Source: Sipunculus nudus (taxonomy: Eukaryota > Annelida > Sipuncula > Golfingiida > Sipunculidae). Taken from it: a stretch of 64,000 bases of DNA. The position numbers and the translations under genes were made by a program. The notes under the pieces were generated by a model. That model was not told the origin of the DNA and searched no databases. It was given only the letters and a program-made list of their open reading frames with translations. The DNA lies in NCBI GenBank assembly GCA_026874595.1, contig CM049317.1, positions 21,774,882-21,838,881 of the forward strand. The letters are read 5' to 3'. Of the stretch, positions 48,262 to 60,143 are shown piece after piece. Each line of letters starts with the position of its first letter. Within the stretch, counting starts at the first letter, position 1.

Positions 48262-48262
<1 letters not shown>

Positions 48263-49253
48263 TATTACTTTTTTCTGGGCTTCTTTTGCTATTACTATTA
48301 CTATTACTTTACTTTTTAATGGTGATATTCGCATAAGCTGACCTTGCCCTCTACATTACTGCACCCCCATTCCCTGTCGGTGAAACTTTTAATTTGTTCG
48401 TCTATTTTAAATGTAATTCTTGTAGTTTTTGGTCCTTGATTTTAAATGGGAATTAAATAGATTTAAATCCTTTGGTATAAATGAGGTTTCTCTATAGCAA
48501 TAAATGCTCGTTGGATAAGTCTATTTTAATGTTAATTGAGTAGGTATTTATCACACATGATCAACAGATTTTCAAGCACAGTCAATAACATTTGTTCAAG
48601 CATTAGTACTTAGACTGCGATACCCCATGGTTAGAACAAACATTCATTCATTCTCTCTGGGACCACTAATTATCTCATCAAAGGTTATGACAATCAGACT
48701 CTCTAATTCTGAAGTACCCAAACAAATCATTCTCTCTGGGACCACTAATTATCTCATCAAAGGTTATGACAATCAGACTTTCTACATCTGAAGTACCCAA
48801 ACATCAGCAGCACTGTATCAGTACTGTCTAGCTTGAGCTGATATTAACTTGCCACACATAATGTGTTAACTGACCAAGCACTGCTGCAATGTTTACTGAT
48901 CAATCCTAGTTAATGAATCTACAAAAAATAATGATTAACAGCTCAAGCCATTGCCTGATGTCCTCTGCCTACTGGACCATGACAACAACTAGCATGAACT
49001 AATTCAACTACAACTACAGCCTTCTCTTGTGTTTCAATATAATCAAACATACGCTTCATCCCTAACCTGTTCTAGTCATGGGTTGTAATAGTTAAAGTAA
49101 TAGCCATTTCTCTATTATTTTAGGTACTATTACTATTACTATTACTATTACAGGTTAAAATTTCTTGTCTATTACTATTACTTTTACTATAACTTTGAAA
49201 ACCTAAATTTTTGTTACTATTACTATTACATATTACTGCTACCCAATCACTGA
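48262..49253. mobile_element. hAT-like element, right-arm copy, shortened
   Basis: It pairs inverted with 25687-27578 but with a single interior copy. The CTATTACTATTACT arrays remain at 48281-48312 and 49120-49235. The outer tip reads ACCCAATCACTGATATTATA, so the CCCTG end has mutated, and the inner end has lost about 120 bp. Confidence 0.4.
48650..48807. repeat. 79-bp tandem duplication
   Basis: ATTCTCTCTGGGACCACTAA and the following bases to GAAGTACCCAAACA occur twice, 79 bp apart, almost identical. The left arm has one copy, so the duplication happened after the arms separated. Confidence 0.9.
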
Positions 49254-49588
49254 TATTATACAGTGTACTCAGATCAGTACCAGGCATGAATCGTCCCCGC
49301 AAGGAAACATTGAGGATAATCTTTCTACAAAACAAACATCACATAGATTCTCTAGACGTATATATAATTTATTAGATTTAATTTCCTTATAGGCTGCAAG
49401 CGCGCCCGATCCTCTTTGTGATGTAAGCTTACGTGAATATCACAAACTCACGGATACACGAACTGTCTTTGTTATCTTAAAAAAAAATAACATGGCAATT
49501 AACGTACGACCACACAAGTTAAATATGCGATTAATATACAAGTTTATCTGTGTTAATGAGAGAATTACAAATTCACTTATGAGACTGA

Positions 49589-49666
<78 letters not shown>

Positions 49667-49730
49667 TTATATATATATTATATTATATTATATTATATTA
49701 CATTATATTATATTATATTATATATATGAA
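49589..49730. repeat. (AT)n and (TATAT)n/(TTATA)n tract
   Basis: A long AT run passes into TTATATATAT and then a TATTATATTA pentamer-like array. The frame over it is low complexity, not a gene. Confidence 0.95.
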
Positions 49731-49769
49731 ATAAGCCAAAACATGCAATAACAAAAAAAAAAAAAGAAA

Positions 49770-50215
49770 AGAAAAACGTTACACGTGTGTGGGGGCGTAT
49801 ACATGGATTGGTTAGGATTTCACTTCAGATGTAAGCCTTTTACAAACATGAATGAGACCAAGTGTCTGTCCAAATGTATGACCTGTACGTGATACGATTA
49901 GGATTTTTCTGTACACGTAATTGTTGTACATACACAGATGAGGATATGTTGGTAAGAAGTTTTACACTTAAAGGTAACTATTTTCCTCTGGGTAGATGAC
50001 TTGTAGATTTTATGATGAGGATTTATCTCCCTGTCCTAGGTTTCCATATGTATTGATGAGGAATTCAATCTTTGTGTACTGCTTGTACATATAATGATAA
50101 GGATATTTCTTTATGTGTTAGTTCTGTATTTGTATTGATAAGGATTTTTCTTTACTTCTGTGGCTTGTACATGTTTTGATAAAGATTTTCTCCACTATTG
50201 TGAATCGGTTATTTA
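49770..50215. repeat. Minisatellite M, right-arm copy
   Basis: Units such as ATGATAAGGATATTTCTTTA and TTGATGAGGAATTC, the complement of 24757-25220. Confidence 0.6.
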
Positions 50216-50221
50216 GAATTC

Positions 50222-50225
<4 letters not shown>

Positions 50226-50278
<53 letters not shown>
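50226..50278. repeat. (AT)n microsatellite at the arm's outer edge
   Basis: A perfect AT run of about 53 bp. The left arm shows only a short ATATAT at the matching place. Confidence 0.95.
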
Positions 50279-50280
<2 letters not shown>

Positions 50281-50382
50281 GTTCTTTTCAGGCTGTTTGC
50301 AATGCACTGATAGCAAAGAGCTCGATAGTATAACCAGGACATATAGATATATATCATGTGTAAGGAATCAAACGATTTTAAG

Positions 50383-50440
50383 CAACGTGTTGACTAATTA
50401 GTTTCGTACCGTTGTACGGCACTCTTCAGAACGTTATGAC
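50383..50440 (-). ncRNA. Hammerhead ribozyme motif (Penelope-like element remnant)
   Basis: On the minus strand in order: CTGAAGA (50423-50429; fits the core CUGANGA), stem II GTGCCG / CGGTAC with loop TACAA (50406-50422, one G-U pair), GAAAC (50401-50405), six bases TAATTA, then GTC (50394-50392), the classical cleavage triplet. Stem III is the short A-U/C-G pair usual in retroelement hammerheads. Stem I begins with AAC/GTT and then loops. All invariant core positions are present. From family knowledge, such ribozymes lie in the terminal repeats of Penelope-like retroelements. No reverse-transcriptase or GIY-YIG sequence was recognised next to it. Confidence 0.65.
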
Positions 50441-51249
50441 TGGAGGGATTGTAGATTGAACATCTGGTTGTTCACTGAAGCGTGTTTTTCTTAATACCTC
50501 TACAACGTGCCTAATCTGGATTACTCTTTGTGTTTAGTTTACGTAAGAGGAATTTGTTAGCGTGTCTACAACTTGTTAAAAGTTCATTGCGTTGGTTAAG
50601 CGTGGCCAGGCTTTGTTTACATAAAATGAAATAATTCTCCGACAGACACAGGTTACATATGTAAGTTTCTGGGGAGCATTTTAACAGTACGCTCCCGAGG
50701 CAGCGGAAATCTTTCGCTTCTAAAGAAGCAACGGATTTTCACACTGCCAGCTTTGACCGTTTATGATTTATTTAGAAACCAGATGGCGCTTCGTTGTCCG
50801 CTGAAAAATGATGTGACAAGCAGCCAACCAGATGCCAATAAACAAACACTCGACATGCATCCTGGCTCCGCCCATAGCTGCGGTTCAAGCGCCGTTTGAA
50901 GACAGTTTACGGTCGAATTTTAATTGCTCCCTCTGCATTCTCGCATCATCGACCGATTCGATTCTGACAGTATGACTGTGTTAGCGTAGCCATTTATCTG
51001 TTGTCTGCAGAACTGAAACCAGCCAGCGAGGTGTGCACGCAGCCTTTGTTGTTACTTTGTTGGCATCCTATGTGCCCAAGGCCCTAAGCAAACCACGTCT
51101 GCGGCAATTCTCTCCGAGCCTGTTGCCTGTTCAGATGGTTACCAAGACGATGAGCTGTCACTCAAAACGAAATGGACATGATTGGCTCCGAGTATTCCTC
51201 GCTTGGCCGTGTCTTCCAGCACAAGGTCTCATATGATTGGACAAAATTA
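50441..51249. other. Unidentified insertion-like DNA, GC-richer
   Basis: It has no visible counterpart in the left arm. It contains CTGGCTCCGCCCATAGC and GGTTCAAGCGCCGTTTG (50870-50900), and an acceptor-like TCTGTTGTCTGCAG at 50997-51010. It may include the rest of the retroelement that left the ribozyme. No protein domain is recognised; the frame at 51033-51236 is not convincing. Confidence 0.35.
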
Positions 51250-54200
51250 CAGTGCTACCCTCTGGTGTAGCAATTCAGGAAAATTTGATCGTTTGTGAAT
51301 TGGCCTTAATCCGAAATGGCCCGAAGATATTCTTTGATGACGTTCCCGAATGCTAATCTTGTGGGGGATCCACACCAAAATGTGATCATTTGTGAACTTG
51401 ACTAAATCCGAAATGGCCGGATTATATATTCCTTGATGACGTTCCAGAATGCGGATCTTGTGGGGATCCACACCAAAATTTGATCGTTTGTGAATTGGCC
51501 TTAATCCGAAATGGCCCAAAGATATTCTTTGATGACGTTCCCGAATGCTAATCTTGTGGGGGATCCACACCAAAATGTGATCATTTGTGAACTTGACTAA
51601 ATCCGAAATGGCCGGATTATATATTCCTTGATGACGTTCCTGAATGCGGATCTTGTCGGGGATCCACACCAAAATGTGTTCATTTGTGAACTGGACTCAA
51701 TCCGAAATGGCCCGAAGATATATTCCTTGATGACGTATCTGAATGCGGATCTTGTCGGGGATCCAGACCAAAATGTGATCTTTGTGAACTGGACTCAATC
51801 CGAAATGGCCCGAAGATATATTCCTTGATGACATATCTGAATGCGGATCTTGTCGGGGATCCACACCAAAATGTGATCTTTGTGAACTGGCTTAATAATA
51901 AAAAAAAATGGCCCGAAGATATATTCCTTGATGACGTTCCTGAATGCGGATCTTGTGGGGGATCCACACCAAAATGTGATCTTTGTGAACTGGCCTTAAT
52001 AATAAAATAAAATGGCCCGAAGATATATTCCTTGATGACGTTCCTGAATGCGGATCTTGTCGGGGATCCACACCAAAATGTGATCATTTGTGAACTGGAC
52101 TCAATCCGAAATGGCCCGAAGATATATTCCTTGATGACGTATCTGAATGCGGATCTTGTCGGGGATCCACACCAAAATGTGATCTTTGTGAACTGGACTC
52201 AATCCGAAATGGCCCGAAGATATATTCCTTGATGACGTATCTGAATGCGGATCTTGTCGGGGATCCACACCAAAATGTGATCTTTGTGAACTGGCCTTAA
52301 TAATAAAAAAAATGGCCCGAAGATATATTCCTTGATGACGTTCCTGTATGCGGATCTTGTGGGGGATCCACACCAAAATGTGATCTTTGTGAACTGGCCT
52401 TAATAATAAAAAAAATGGCCCGAAGATATATTCCTTGATGACGTTCCTGAATGCGGATCTTGTGGGGGATCCACACCAAAATGTGATCTTTGTGAACTGG
52501 CCTTAATAATAAAAAAAATGGCCCGAAGATATATTCCTTGATGACGTATCTGAATGCGGATCTTGTGGGGGATCCACACCAAAATGTGATCATTTGTGAA
52601 CTGGCCTTAATAATAAAAAAAATGGCCCGAAGATATATTCCTTGATGACGTTCCTGAATGCGGATCTTGTCGGGGATCCACAACAAAATGTGATCTTTGT
52701 GAACTGGCCTTAATAATAAAAAAAAATGGCCCGAAGATATATTCCTTGATGACGTTCCTGAATGCGGATCTTGTGGGGGATCCACACCAAAATGTGATCT
52801 TTGTGAACTGGACTCAATCCGAAATGGCCCGAAGATATATTCCTTGATGACGTATCTGAATGCGGATCTTGTCGGGGATCCACACCAAAATGTGATCTTT
52901 GTGAACTGGCCTTAATAATAAAAAAAAATGGCCCGAAGATATATTCCTTGATGACGTTCCTGAATGCGGATCTTGTGGGGGATCCACACCAAAATGTGAT
53001 CTTTGTGAACTGGCCTTAATAATAAAAAAAAATGGCCCGAAGATATATTCCTTGATGACGTTCCTGAATGCGGATCTTGTCGGGGATCCACACCAAAATG
53101 TGATCATTTGTGAACTGGCCTTAATAATAAAAAAAAAATGGCCCGAAGATATATTCCTTGATGACGTATCTGAATGCGGATCTTGTCGGGGATCCACACC
53201 AAAATGTGATCTTTGTGAACTGGACTCAATCCGAAATGGCCCGAAGATATATTCCTTGATGACGCATCTGAATGCGGATCTTGTCGGGGATCCACACCAA
53301 AATGTGATCTTTGTGAACTGGCCTTAATAATAAAAAAAAAAATGGCCCGAAGATATATTCCTTGATGACGTTCCTGAATGCGGATCTTGTGGGGGATCCA
53401 CACCAAAATGTGATCATTTGTGAACTGGACTCAACCGAAATGGCCCGAAGATATATTCCTTGATGACGTATCTGAATGCGGATCTTGTCGGGGATCCACA
53501 CCAAAATGTGATCTTTGTGAACTGGCCTTAATAATAAAAAAAAATGGCCCGAAGATATTCCTTGATGACGTTCCTGAATGCGGATCTTGTGGGGGATCCA
53601 CACCAAAATGTGATCATTTGTGAACTGGACTCAATCCGAAATGGCCCGAAGATATATTCCTTGATGACGTTCCTGAATGCGGATCTTGTGGGGGATCCAC
53701 ACCAAAATGTGATCTTTGTGAACTTGCCTTAATAATAAAAAAAAATGGCCCGAAGATATATTCCTTGATGACGTTCCTGAATGCGGATCTTGTCGGGGAT
53801 CCACACCAAAATGTGATCATTTGTGAACTGGCCTTAATAATAAAAAAAAAATGGCCCGAAGATATATTCCTTGATGACGTTCCTGAATGCGGATCTTGTG
53901 GGGGATCCACACCAAAATGTGATCATTTGTGAACTGGACTCAACCGAAATGGCCCGAAGATATATTCCTTGATGACGTATCTGAATGCGGATCTTGTCGG
54001 GGATCCACACCAAAATGTGATCTTTGTGAACTGGCCTTAATAATAAAAAAAATGGCCCGAAGATATTCCTTGATGACGTTCCTGAATGCGGATCTTGTGG
54101 GGGATCCACACCAAAATGTGATCATTTGTGAACTGGACTCAATCCGAAATGGCCCGAAGATATATTCCTTGATGACGTTCCTGAATGCGGATCTTGTGGG

Positions 54201-55765
54201 GGATCCACACCAAAATGTGATCTTTGTGAACTTGCCTTAATAATAAAAAAAAATGGCCCGAAGATATATTCCTTGATGACGTTCCTGAATGCGGATCTTG
54301 TCGGGGATCCACACCAAAATGTGATCATTTGTGAACTGGCCTTAATAATAAAAAAAAATGGCCCGAAGATATATTCCTTGATGACGTATCTGAATGCGGA
54401 TCTTGTCGGGGATCAACACCAAAATGTGATCTTTGTGAACTGGACTCAATCCGAAATGGCCCGAAGATATATTCCTTGATGACGCATCTGAATGCGGATC
54501 TTGTCGGGGATCCACACCAAAATGTGATCTTTGTGAACTGGCCTTAATAATAAAAAAAAATGGCTCGAAGATATATTCCTTGATGACGTTCCTGAATGCG
54601 GATCTTGTCGGGGATCCACACCAAAATGTGATCATTTGTGAACTGGACTCAATCCGAAATGGCCCGAAGATATATTCCTTGATGACGTATCTGAATGCGG
54701 ATCTTGTCGGGGATCCACACCAAAATGTGATCTTTGTGAACTGGCCTTAATAATAAAAAAAAATGGCCCGAAGATATATTCCTTGATGACGTTCCTGAAT
54801 GCGGATCTTGTCGGGGATCCACACCAAAATGTGATCATTTGTGAACTGGCCTTAATAATAAAAAAAATGGCCCGAAGATATATTCCTTGATGACGTATCT
54901 GAATGCGGATCTTGTCGGGGATCCACACCAAAATGTGATCTTTGTGAACTGGACTCAATCCGAAATGGCCCGAAGATATATTCCTTGATGACGCATCTGA
55001 ATGCGGATCTTGTCGGGGTTCCACACCAAAATGTGATCTTTGTGAACTGGCCTTAATAATAAAAGAAAATGGCCCGAAGATATTCCTTGATGACGTTCCT
55101 GAATGCGGATCTTGTGGGGGATCCACACCAAAATGTGATCTTTGTGAACTGGCCTTAATAATAAAAAAAATGGCCCGAAGATATATTCCTTGATGACGTT
55201 CCTGAAGGCGGATCTTGTCGGGGATCCACACCAAAATGTGATCATTTGTGAACTGGACTCAATCCGAAATGGCCCGAAGATATATTCCTTGATGACGTAT
55301 CTGAATGCGGATCTTGTCGGGGATCCACACCAAAATGTGATCATTTGTGAACTGGACTCAATCCGAAATGGCCCGAAGATATATTCCTTGATGACGTATC
55401 TGAATGCGGATCTTGTGGGGGATCCACACCAAAATGTGATCATTTGTGAACTGGCCTTAATAATAAAAAAAAAATGGCCCGAAGATATATTCCTTGATGA
55501 CGTTCCTGAATGCGGATCTTGTCGGGGATCCACACCAAAATGTGATCATTTGTGACTGGACTCAATCCGAAATGGCCCGAAGATATATTCCTTGATGACG
55601 TATCTGAATGCGGATCTTGTTGGGGATAGACACCAAAATGTGATCATTTGTGAACTAGCCTTAATAATAAAAAAAATGCCCCTAAGATATTCCTTGATGA
55701 CGTTCCTCAATGCGGATCTTGTGAGGGATCCACACCAAAATGTGATCACTTGTAAAAGGGCCTAT
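51250..55765. repeat. Satellite array, ~45 units of 98-102 bp, two unit types
   Basis: Each unit reads ATGGCCCGAAGATATATTCC, TTGATGACGTATCTGAATGC, GGATCTTGTCGGGGATCCAC, ACCAAAATGTGATC, TTTGTGAACTGG and then one of two linkers. Type 1 is ACTCAATCCGAA (98 bp). Type 2 is CCTTAATAATA plus a poly-A of 6-11 bases (about 101 bp). Sub-variants (GTATCT/GTTCCT, CGGGG/GGGGG, GATCTTT/GATCATTT) mix. Higher-order repetition is visible: rare marks recur 508-509 bp apart (TCAACCG at 53431 and 53940; AACTTGCCTT at 53721 and 54229; ACGCATCTG at 54482 and 54991). Five units fit that period. The first six units (to about 51660) are more diverged. Long frames across it in all directions are repeat artefacts. Confidence 0.95.
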
Positions 55766-56668
55766 TCCCGAAATGAGCGAAAGATCTCATAAGATTCCTA
55801 TCAGGATTGCATGAGGTATGTTCTGAAGAAGCACACTGACACGGACGAACGAGGATGAACGCATAACCTTCCGGTTCCATCGGGGTTGCTATGTCTTTTA
55901 TATTGGTCATTTTTATTTTTATTTCGGCCAACTCTGGGAAGTCGTCTACTCACCTCAGAACTGAGAGCACACGTTTCACAAGATCCGGATGCTGAAGTTT
56001 TCATTCGTGCTTAAGTGTCTGTACGTTGCGAATATTGCTCCTGTATCCTTGATAACGCTCCTAAATCCGTTCTACAAATTAAACTCTGATTAATTTTTCC
56101 CTTGCCTTGAAAATGTCATGAGTTAGGTTGTGAAAACACACACACAAAAGCACTAACTAGAGAGACCGCATAACCTCCTGATGGAGGAATCAATAATCAG
56201 CATAATTCATGATCTATATGCTACAAGAGGATCAGATAATTCACTATGTAAATGTTGAATGGCAGAATGAAACGTGGTACACTAATGCTGAAATGCTCTC
56301 ATTAAAGAAGAAAGGATTCTCTTATAGCCTTAACTGTTGCACCACGTAACAAATTTGAAAGAAAATAGGAAATCCACTTTTATGTGGTAATAACTTTTCG
56401 CCAAATGTGTTAGTTCTATCAATATCAGTCCACCAACATATAATAAAATTCAAGTGATTATAGACTAAATGAACTGTGATCTATTATTTAAGGATTACAA
56501 ATTCAGACGTTTGTCTCTTCTGTCAAATTCTTCTGTCTGTAGAGTTTGTGTAATTAAAAATTAGTTACTGAAAATATATTTTGTATTATGATAGAACTCA
56601 TGTTTGATTCTGTATGTCAGTTGTAGATGGATGATATAGATAAAAATGAATCAATACATGAACACTTG
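55766..56668. repeat. Outer inverted-repeat segment (right)
   Basis: The reverse complement of 22930-23800. It includes GAACGCATAACCTTCCGG, CTGAGAGCACACG, a CACACACACA microsatellite and the hairpin AACCTCCTGATGGAGGAA (56172-56189), which sits exactly where homology to cassette 1 ends. It may mark a terminus of the satellite-bearing segment. Confidence 0.6.
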
Positions 56669-59600
56669 TCTAAAAAGTGCTGATGCATGAAACAGTCATA
56701 ATACGATTCCTAATGCATGCTGTGGTTGTCTTCATATTCACCCGGTTAATATTTCGTGATTTCGAATTATTGAGCGTTTCGCGAGGGTTTCATTTTCACG
56801 AACTTGTCATATTAAAAACGTCACATAGTAAAATTTGACCATATAACTTTAATTCATATCAAATGGTATGCGCGCAGTTGGACCCAAGGCAACATCGATC
56901 GAGCTGAATTTATATTTCTTTAATTTCAGATAATGTGAAAAAATCTGGCATAATTTAAAATCTTTTAGTTTGGTATCTTTGAAAAAAACACAAGATATGC
57001 TATTATCATGCTTCAAATTTTTACCTCTCTAATTGCCTTCCAAGTTATTTTGGCGATAATTCCCCTTTCGGGAATAATGCCAATTTGAAACCCTTTCGAA
57101 CAAAAAGGCAACCACGGTATTGTAGATATTCAATTGAGCTGGAATATCTACTTGCTACATAACTGTCTTGTGTGCAGATACAAAACAAACACTATACACT
57201 TCTCATTTAGAGAGGCGGTCTTTATTTGGTTTTGAACAAAGTTTACACAGAGTTTGAGGCCGGCAGGTTGAAGTTCATCGGCAGGCATTTATTAGTATGC
57301 TTGGTTTTCCAAGTGTAAAATAATTACTCGGCACTGCTTTTGAAACTCTCGAACACTTTTATCAGGGAGTTGTTATTGTGTATACTGAATCATATTAAGA
57401 GCTCTCTGCAGATCTCACTATTGTTATGTAACCTGGAAATACTTATGGAAATGGTTCAACGAATAGCTTAATAAGTTAATTAAGATTCTTCATACATTAT
57501 TGTAAATTATTGAACTTATTCGGTGTTGATAAGCAAATGTGGTCTGTTAATCGGAGTAATCTGCCATGATCTAAGCAGGTTTATGTATAAGTTATTAAAG
57601 AATATTTTTGGCAAAGTTTCTTAGCTCTTTTGTTAATACCTGAGCGACGCACAACACGCTAAGTTGTATAATTTTGCTGGCCTAGGTAAGTTTTCAAAAT
57701 GAGGGGTATTCAAAAGACAATTTAGGTTATTGAAACAATGGGCCAAGTCTATGCCTGGGGGATGCACAATGCCAACTTCTGTCTCTGGAGTGGGTAAATA
57801 TACTAAGGAGCAATAACAAGATTTACAAATAACAAATACTGTAAAAGTTAACTGTCAAAATTTATAGGGGTACCCGCTTTATTGAGGTAATAGTTGCCAC
57901 TTTCAGTGCTGCCACCTACTTTGAAATATATATATATATATAAATATATATATATATAATATATATGTATATATATATATATGTGCATGTGTATGTTATA
58001 ACATATATCGATGAACATAACCTACAAGCATTGATGCTGTTATTCAAATCTTTAAAATATTTTGTTAAGTTTCCCAGTGCATCCTAAGATATACCATACT
58101 GTTCTTTAACCATTTTTTGAGACAAGCCACCATATGAATTTTTCAACTGGTTCATTTTACAGCTATACCGAACTTTTAAATTTCAGTTAGGGGCTAATAT
58201 TTTTATGTGGACAGTAACAGGAATATGATCAAGAATGCATGAGAATGACCAGTGTTTGATGCTGATCATTAAGTGCAACTGCTAATTGCTCTGGGTCAGG
58301 TTGACCTTACCCCGGTACCTCATCTCAGCGTACCAAGTAATTAGGGGAATGAGCAGGCGTCCACTCATGGTATAAACTATAGCAGTTTCTTTGCTTCCCT
58401 ACGTTTAGTCTAGTGACAGACAGCTCAGAGTATGCCTATCAGTCCAGTATGAATTGCTACTGAACGGTGCATTTACTGCTGGCTATTAACTCTTACCAAG
58501 GCTGGGCTGAGGGCTGTCCACAGCATGGAAGGCACATGTCTGCGTGTAATTAGTAAGTATGTATCCCATGCCTAGCCTTGAAACAAGAAGTCTATTATTA
58601 TGACCATGCAATCAGACAGCTATACATCTATGATCTTTCCCTGTTTGATAATTATCATTAATAGTTGAAATAAAATATACAAAAACCAATGGTTCTTCTG
58701 ATTGCTAATAATTACAAATTCACAAAAGATTAAGCTGTGAAAGTTTAAATAGGAAGATACTTCAACTGGGAATATTGATGTAGGTCCAGATTAGTAGGAG
58801 GAAAAGCGTCCACTTTACAGAATATAGAGGTGCCCACATTAGATAATAACAAAGAGAAGAAATAATGGGACTGCCTTAAAAAGACCACTTTGTAGAGGTG
58901 CCGACGAAGAGGGGTTCGTCTGTATAATGCTATTTATAATGTACAAAGTATGATGCATTATAATGCAGAATAATAACTGAAGGTAATCGTTACAAAAGGA
59001 AGTAACGAATGTCACAGACAAAAGGATTCCCTGAACATCTGACAGATTTGGTCGCCTGTGATTATACGTATGTTTAAGGAATGCGGATCATCGCCCTCCG
59101 CAGCATTTCAATAATGAATAGTCTCAGAGAACATAATTTAGGGAATGTTAGAATCAAATGAATGAGTGATATTCTGGTAGAGGATGAGAGTGTAACTTTC
59201 TGTTCGAACCTGGTCCGTCCTTGAAGTTTATCCGAGGATACACCTAAAAACCTATTAACTTAAATGTCAATAATATGTGTGTATTAAATACAAAAATGTT
59301 ACATACTGAAGTATTGTTTATGAGATCAAAATCTGAATGAATTGAGCAAATGCTTGCTTTCTAGAGAATTTGTTGGTGTTGTATTGAACGTATGTCCATC
59401 CTAGTGCATAGCTGATGCTCAATAATCAGCCGGTACACATTCTACCATCACTCATCAACAACTCAAGTCAAGCAACAGCAGCTACCCATTTTTTTTATCT
59501 GTGCTTTCCAAGAATCCACCACCGAGTTCACATATTATCACCCGAACTCCTGAATAAATACTGGTACTCGGGCGTCATATTTGCTAATATGTAACAAGCC

Positions 59601-59935
59601 CAGTCACTAACATCAAGGTAAACATGTCCAAGTTTATGGCTCGAGGCCTTTGTTGAATAGAAAGAGTGCTTTTACATATCGGGTCATTTTTTTAGAGATT
59701 CCTATTTAACATTTGTCAGCTGGACTCTAGGAACCCTATACCCACATTTACATCTTGACTATGGCAAACACTGGGACCAAAGATTCCTTTATTTAAAGTT
59801 TATTACGGTATTTCTTTTTTTTTTTTTTTGCGTTGTTAACCTCTGGTATGTCAGTGGTAGCTGCTATGAGTGGCATAATGGGTATTTCAAAATGAATAAA
59901 TATTTAAACTTGTGTTGTCCAAAAGTCCTATGAAT
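56669..59935. other. Right flank, anonymous non-coding DNA
   Basis: It contains AT repeats (57929-57985) and a poly-T of 17 (about 59813-59829). A single short candidate first exon lies near 58526. Otherwise no recognisable gene, RNA or repeat family. Confidence 0.4.
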
Positions 59936-59977
59936 GCGTATATATATGTATATATGTATGTATATATATATATATAT
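59936..59977. repeat. (TATATG)n-like microsatellite
   Basis: Interrupted ATATATGTATATATGTATG repeats adjoin the ribozyme-like segment that follows. Confidence 0.85.
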
Positions 59978-60077
59978 GTCAATTTATCTAATGGTTTACT
60001 GCAAGAAACAACTGCTAAATTGTTCTATTGTATGACACCAGCCCTTTATTATCCTACAAATAGAAGAATCAAAGTTT

Positions 60078-60143
60078 GTCAGACATTTATACTACTACGT
60101 AGGTTCATGCAACGTGCTGCATTCATCAGGTAAGACTGTCTGA
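60078..60143 (-). ncRNA. Degenerate hammerhead ribozyme (Penelope-like remnant)
   Basis: On the minus strand: a stem I strand TCAGAC (60138-60143), CTGATGA (60123-60129), stem II ATGCA / TGCAT with loop GCACGT (60107-60122), GAA (60104-60106) followed directly by CC, a GTA cleavage-type triplet in TAGTAGTATAAATG, and the second stem I strand GTCTGAC (60084-60078). One A of the invariant GAAA is missing, so activity is doubtful. The layout matches hammerheads of Penelope-like elements; the sequence differs from the one at 50.4 kb, so it is another lineage. Confidence 0.5.

Larger units (their letters stand above)
42734..50240 (-). repeat. Right arm of the large inverted repeat (7.5 kb)
   Basis: The reverse-complement partner of 24750-32920. 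It contains TLR pseudogene 3, its flanks, the hAT-like element (shortened), (AT)n tracts and minisatellite M. It lacks the third satellite-segment copy and the internal duplication present in the left arm. Confidence 0.85.

Noticed and set aside
49492-49734. Frame with long YIYIYI tail (also 6999-7211, 25120-25332, 27758-28021)
   Set aside because: Low-complexity translation of (AT)n microsatellites.
51250-55765. CRISPR-like or regulatory repeat-spacer array
   Set aside because: Units are head-to-tail with no unique spacers, and the setting is an animal genome. It is a satellite.
51247-55792. Many overlapping open frames of 60-200 codons on both strands
   Set aside because: They lie wholly in the 98-102-bp satellite and repeat the same peptide phrases in several frames; poly-A length changes keep switching the frame. 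No start context or domain.
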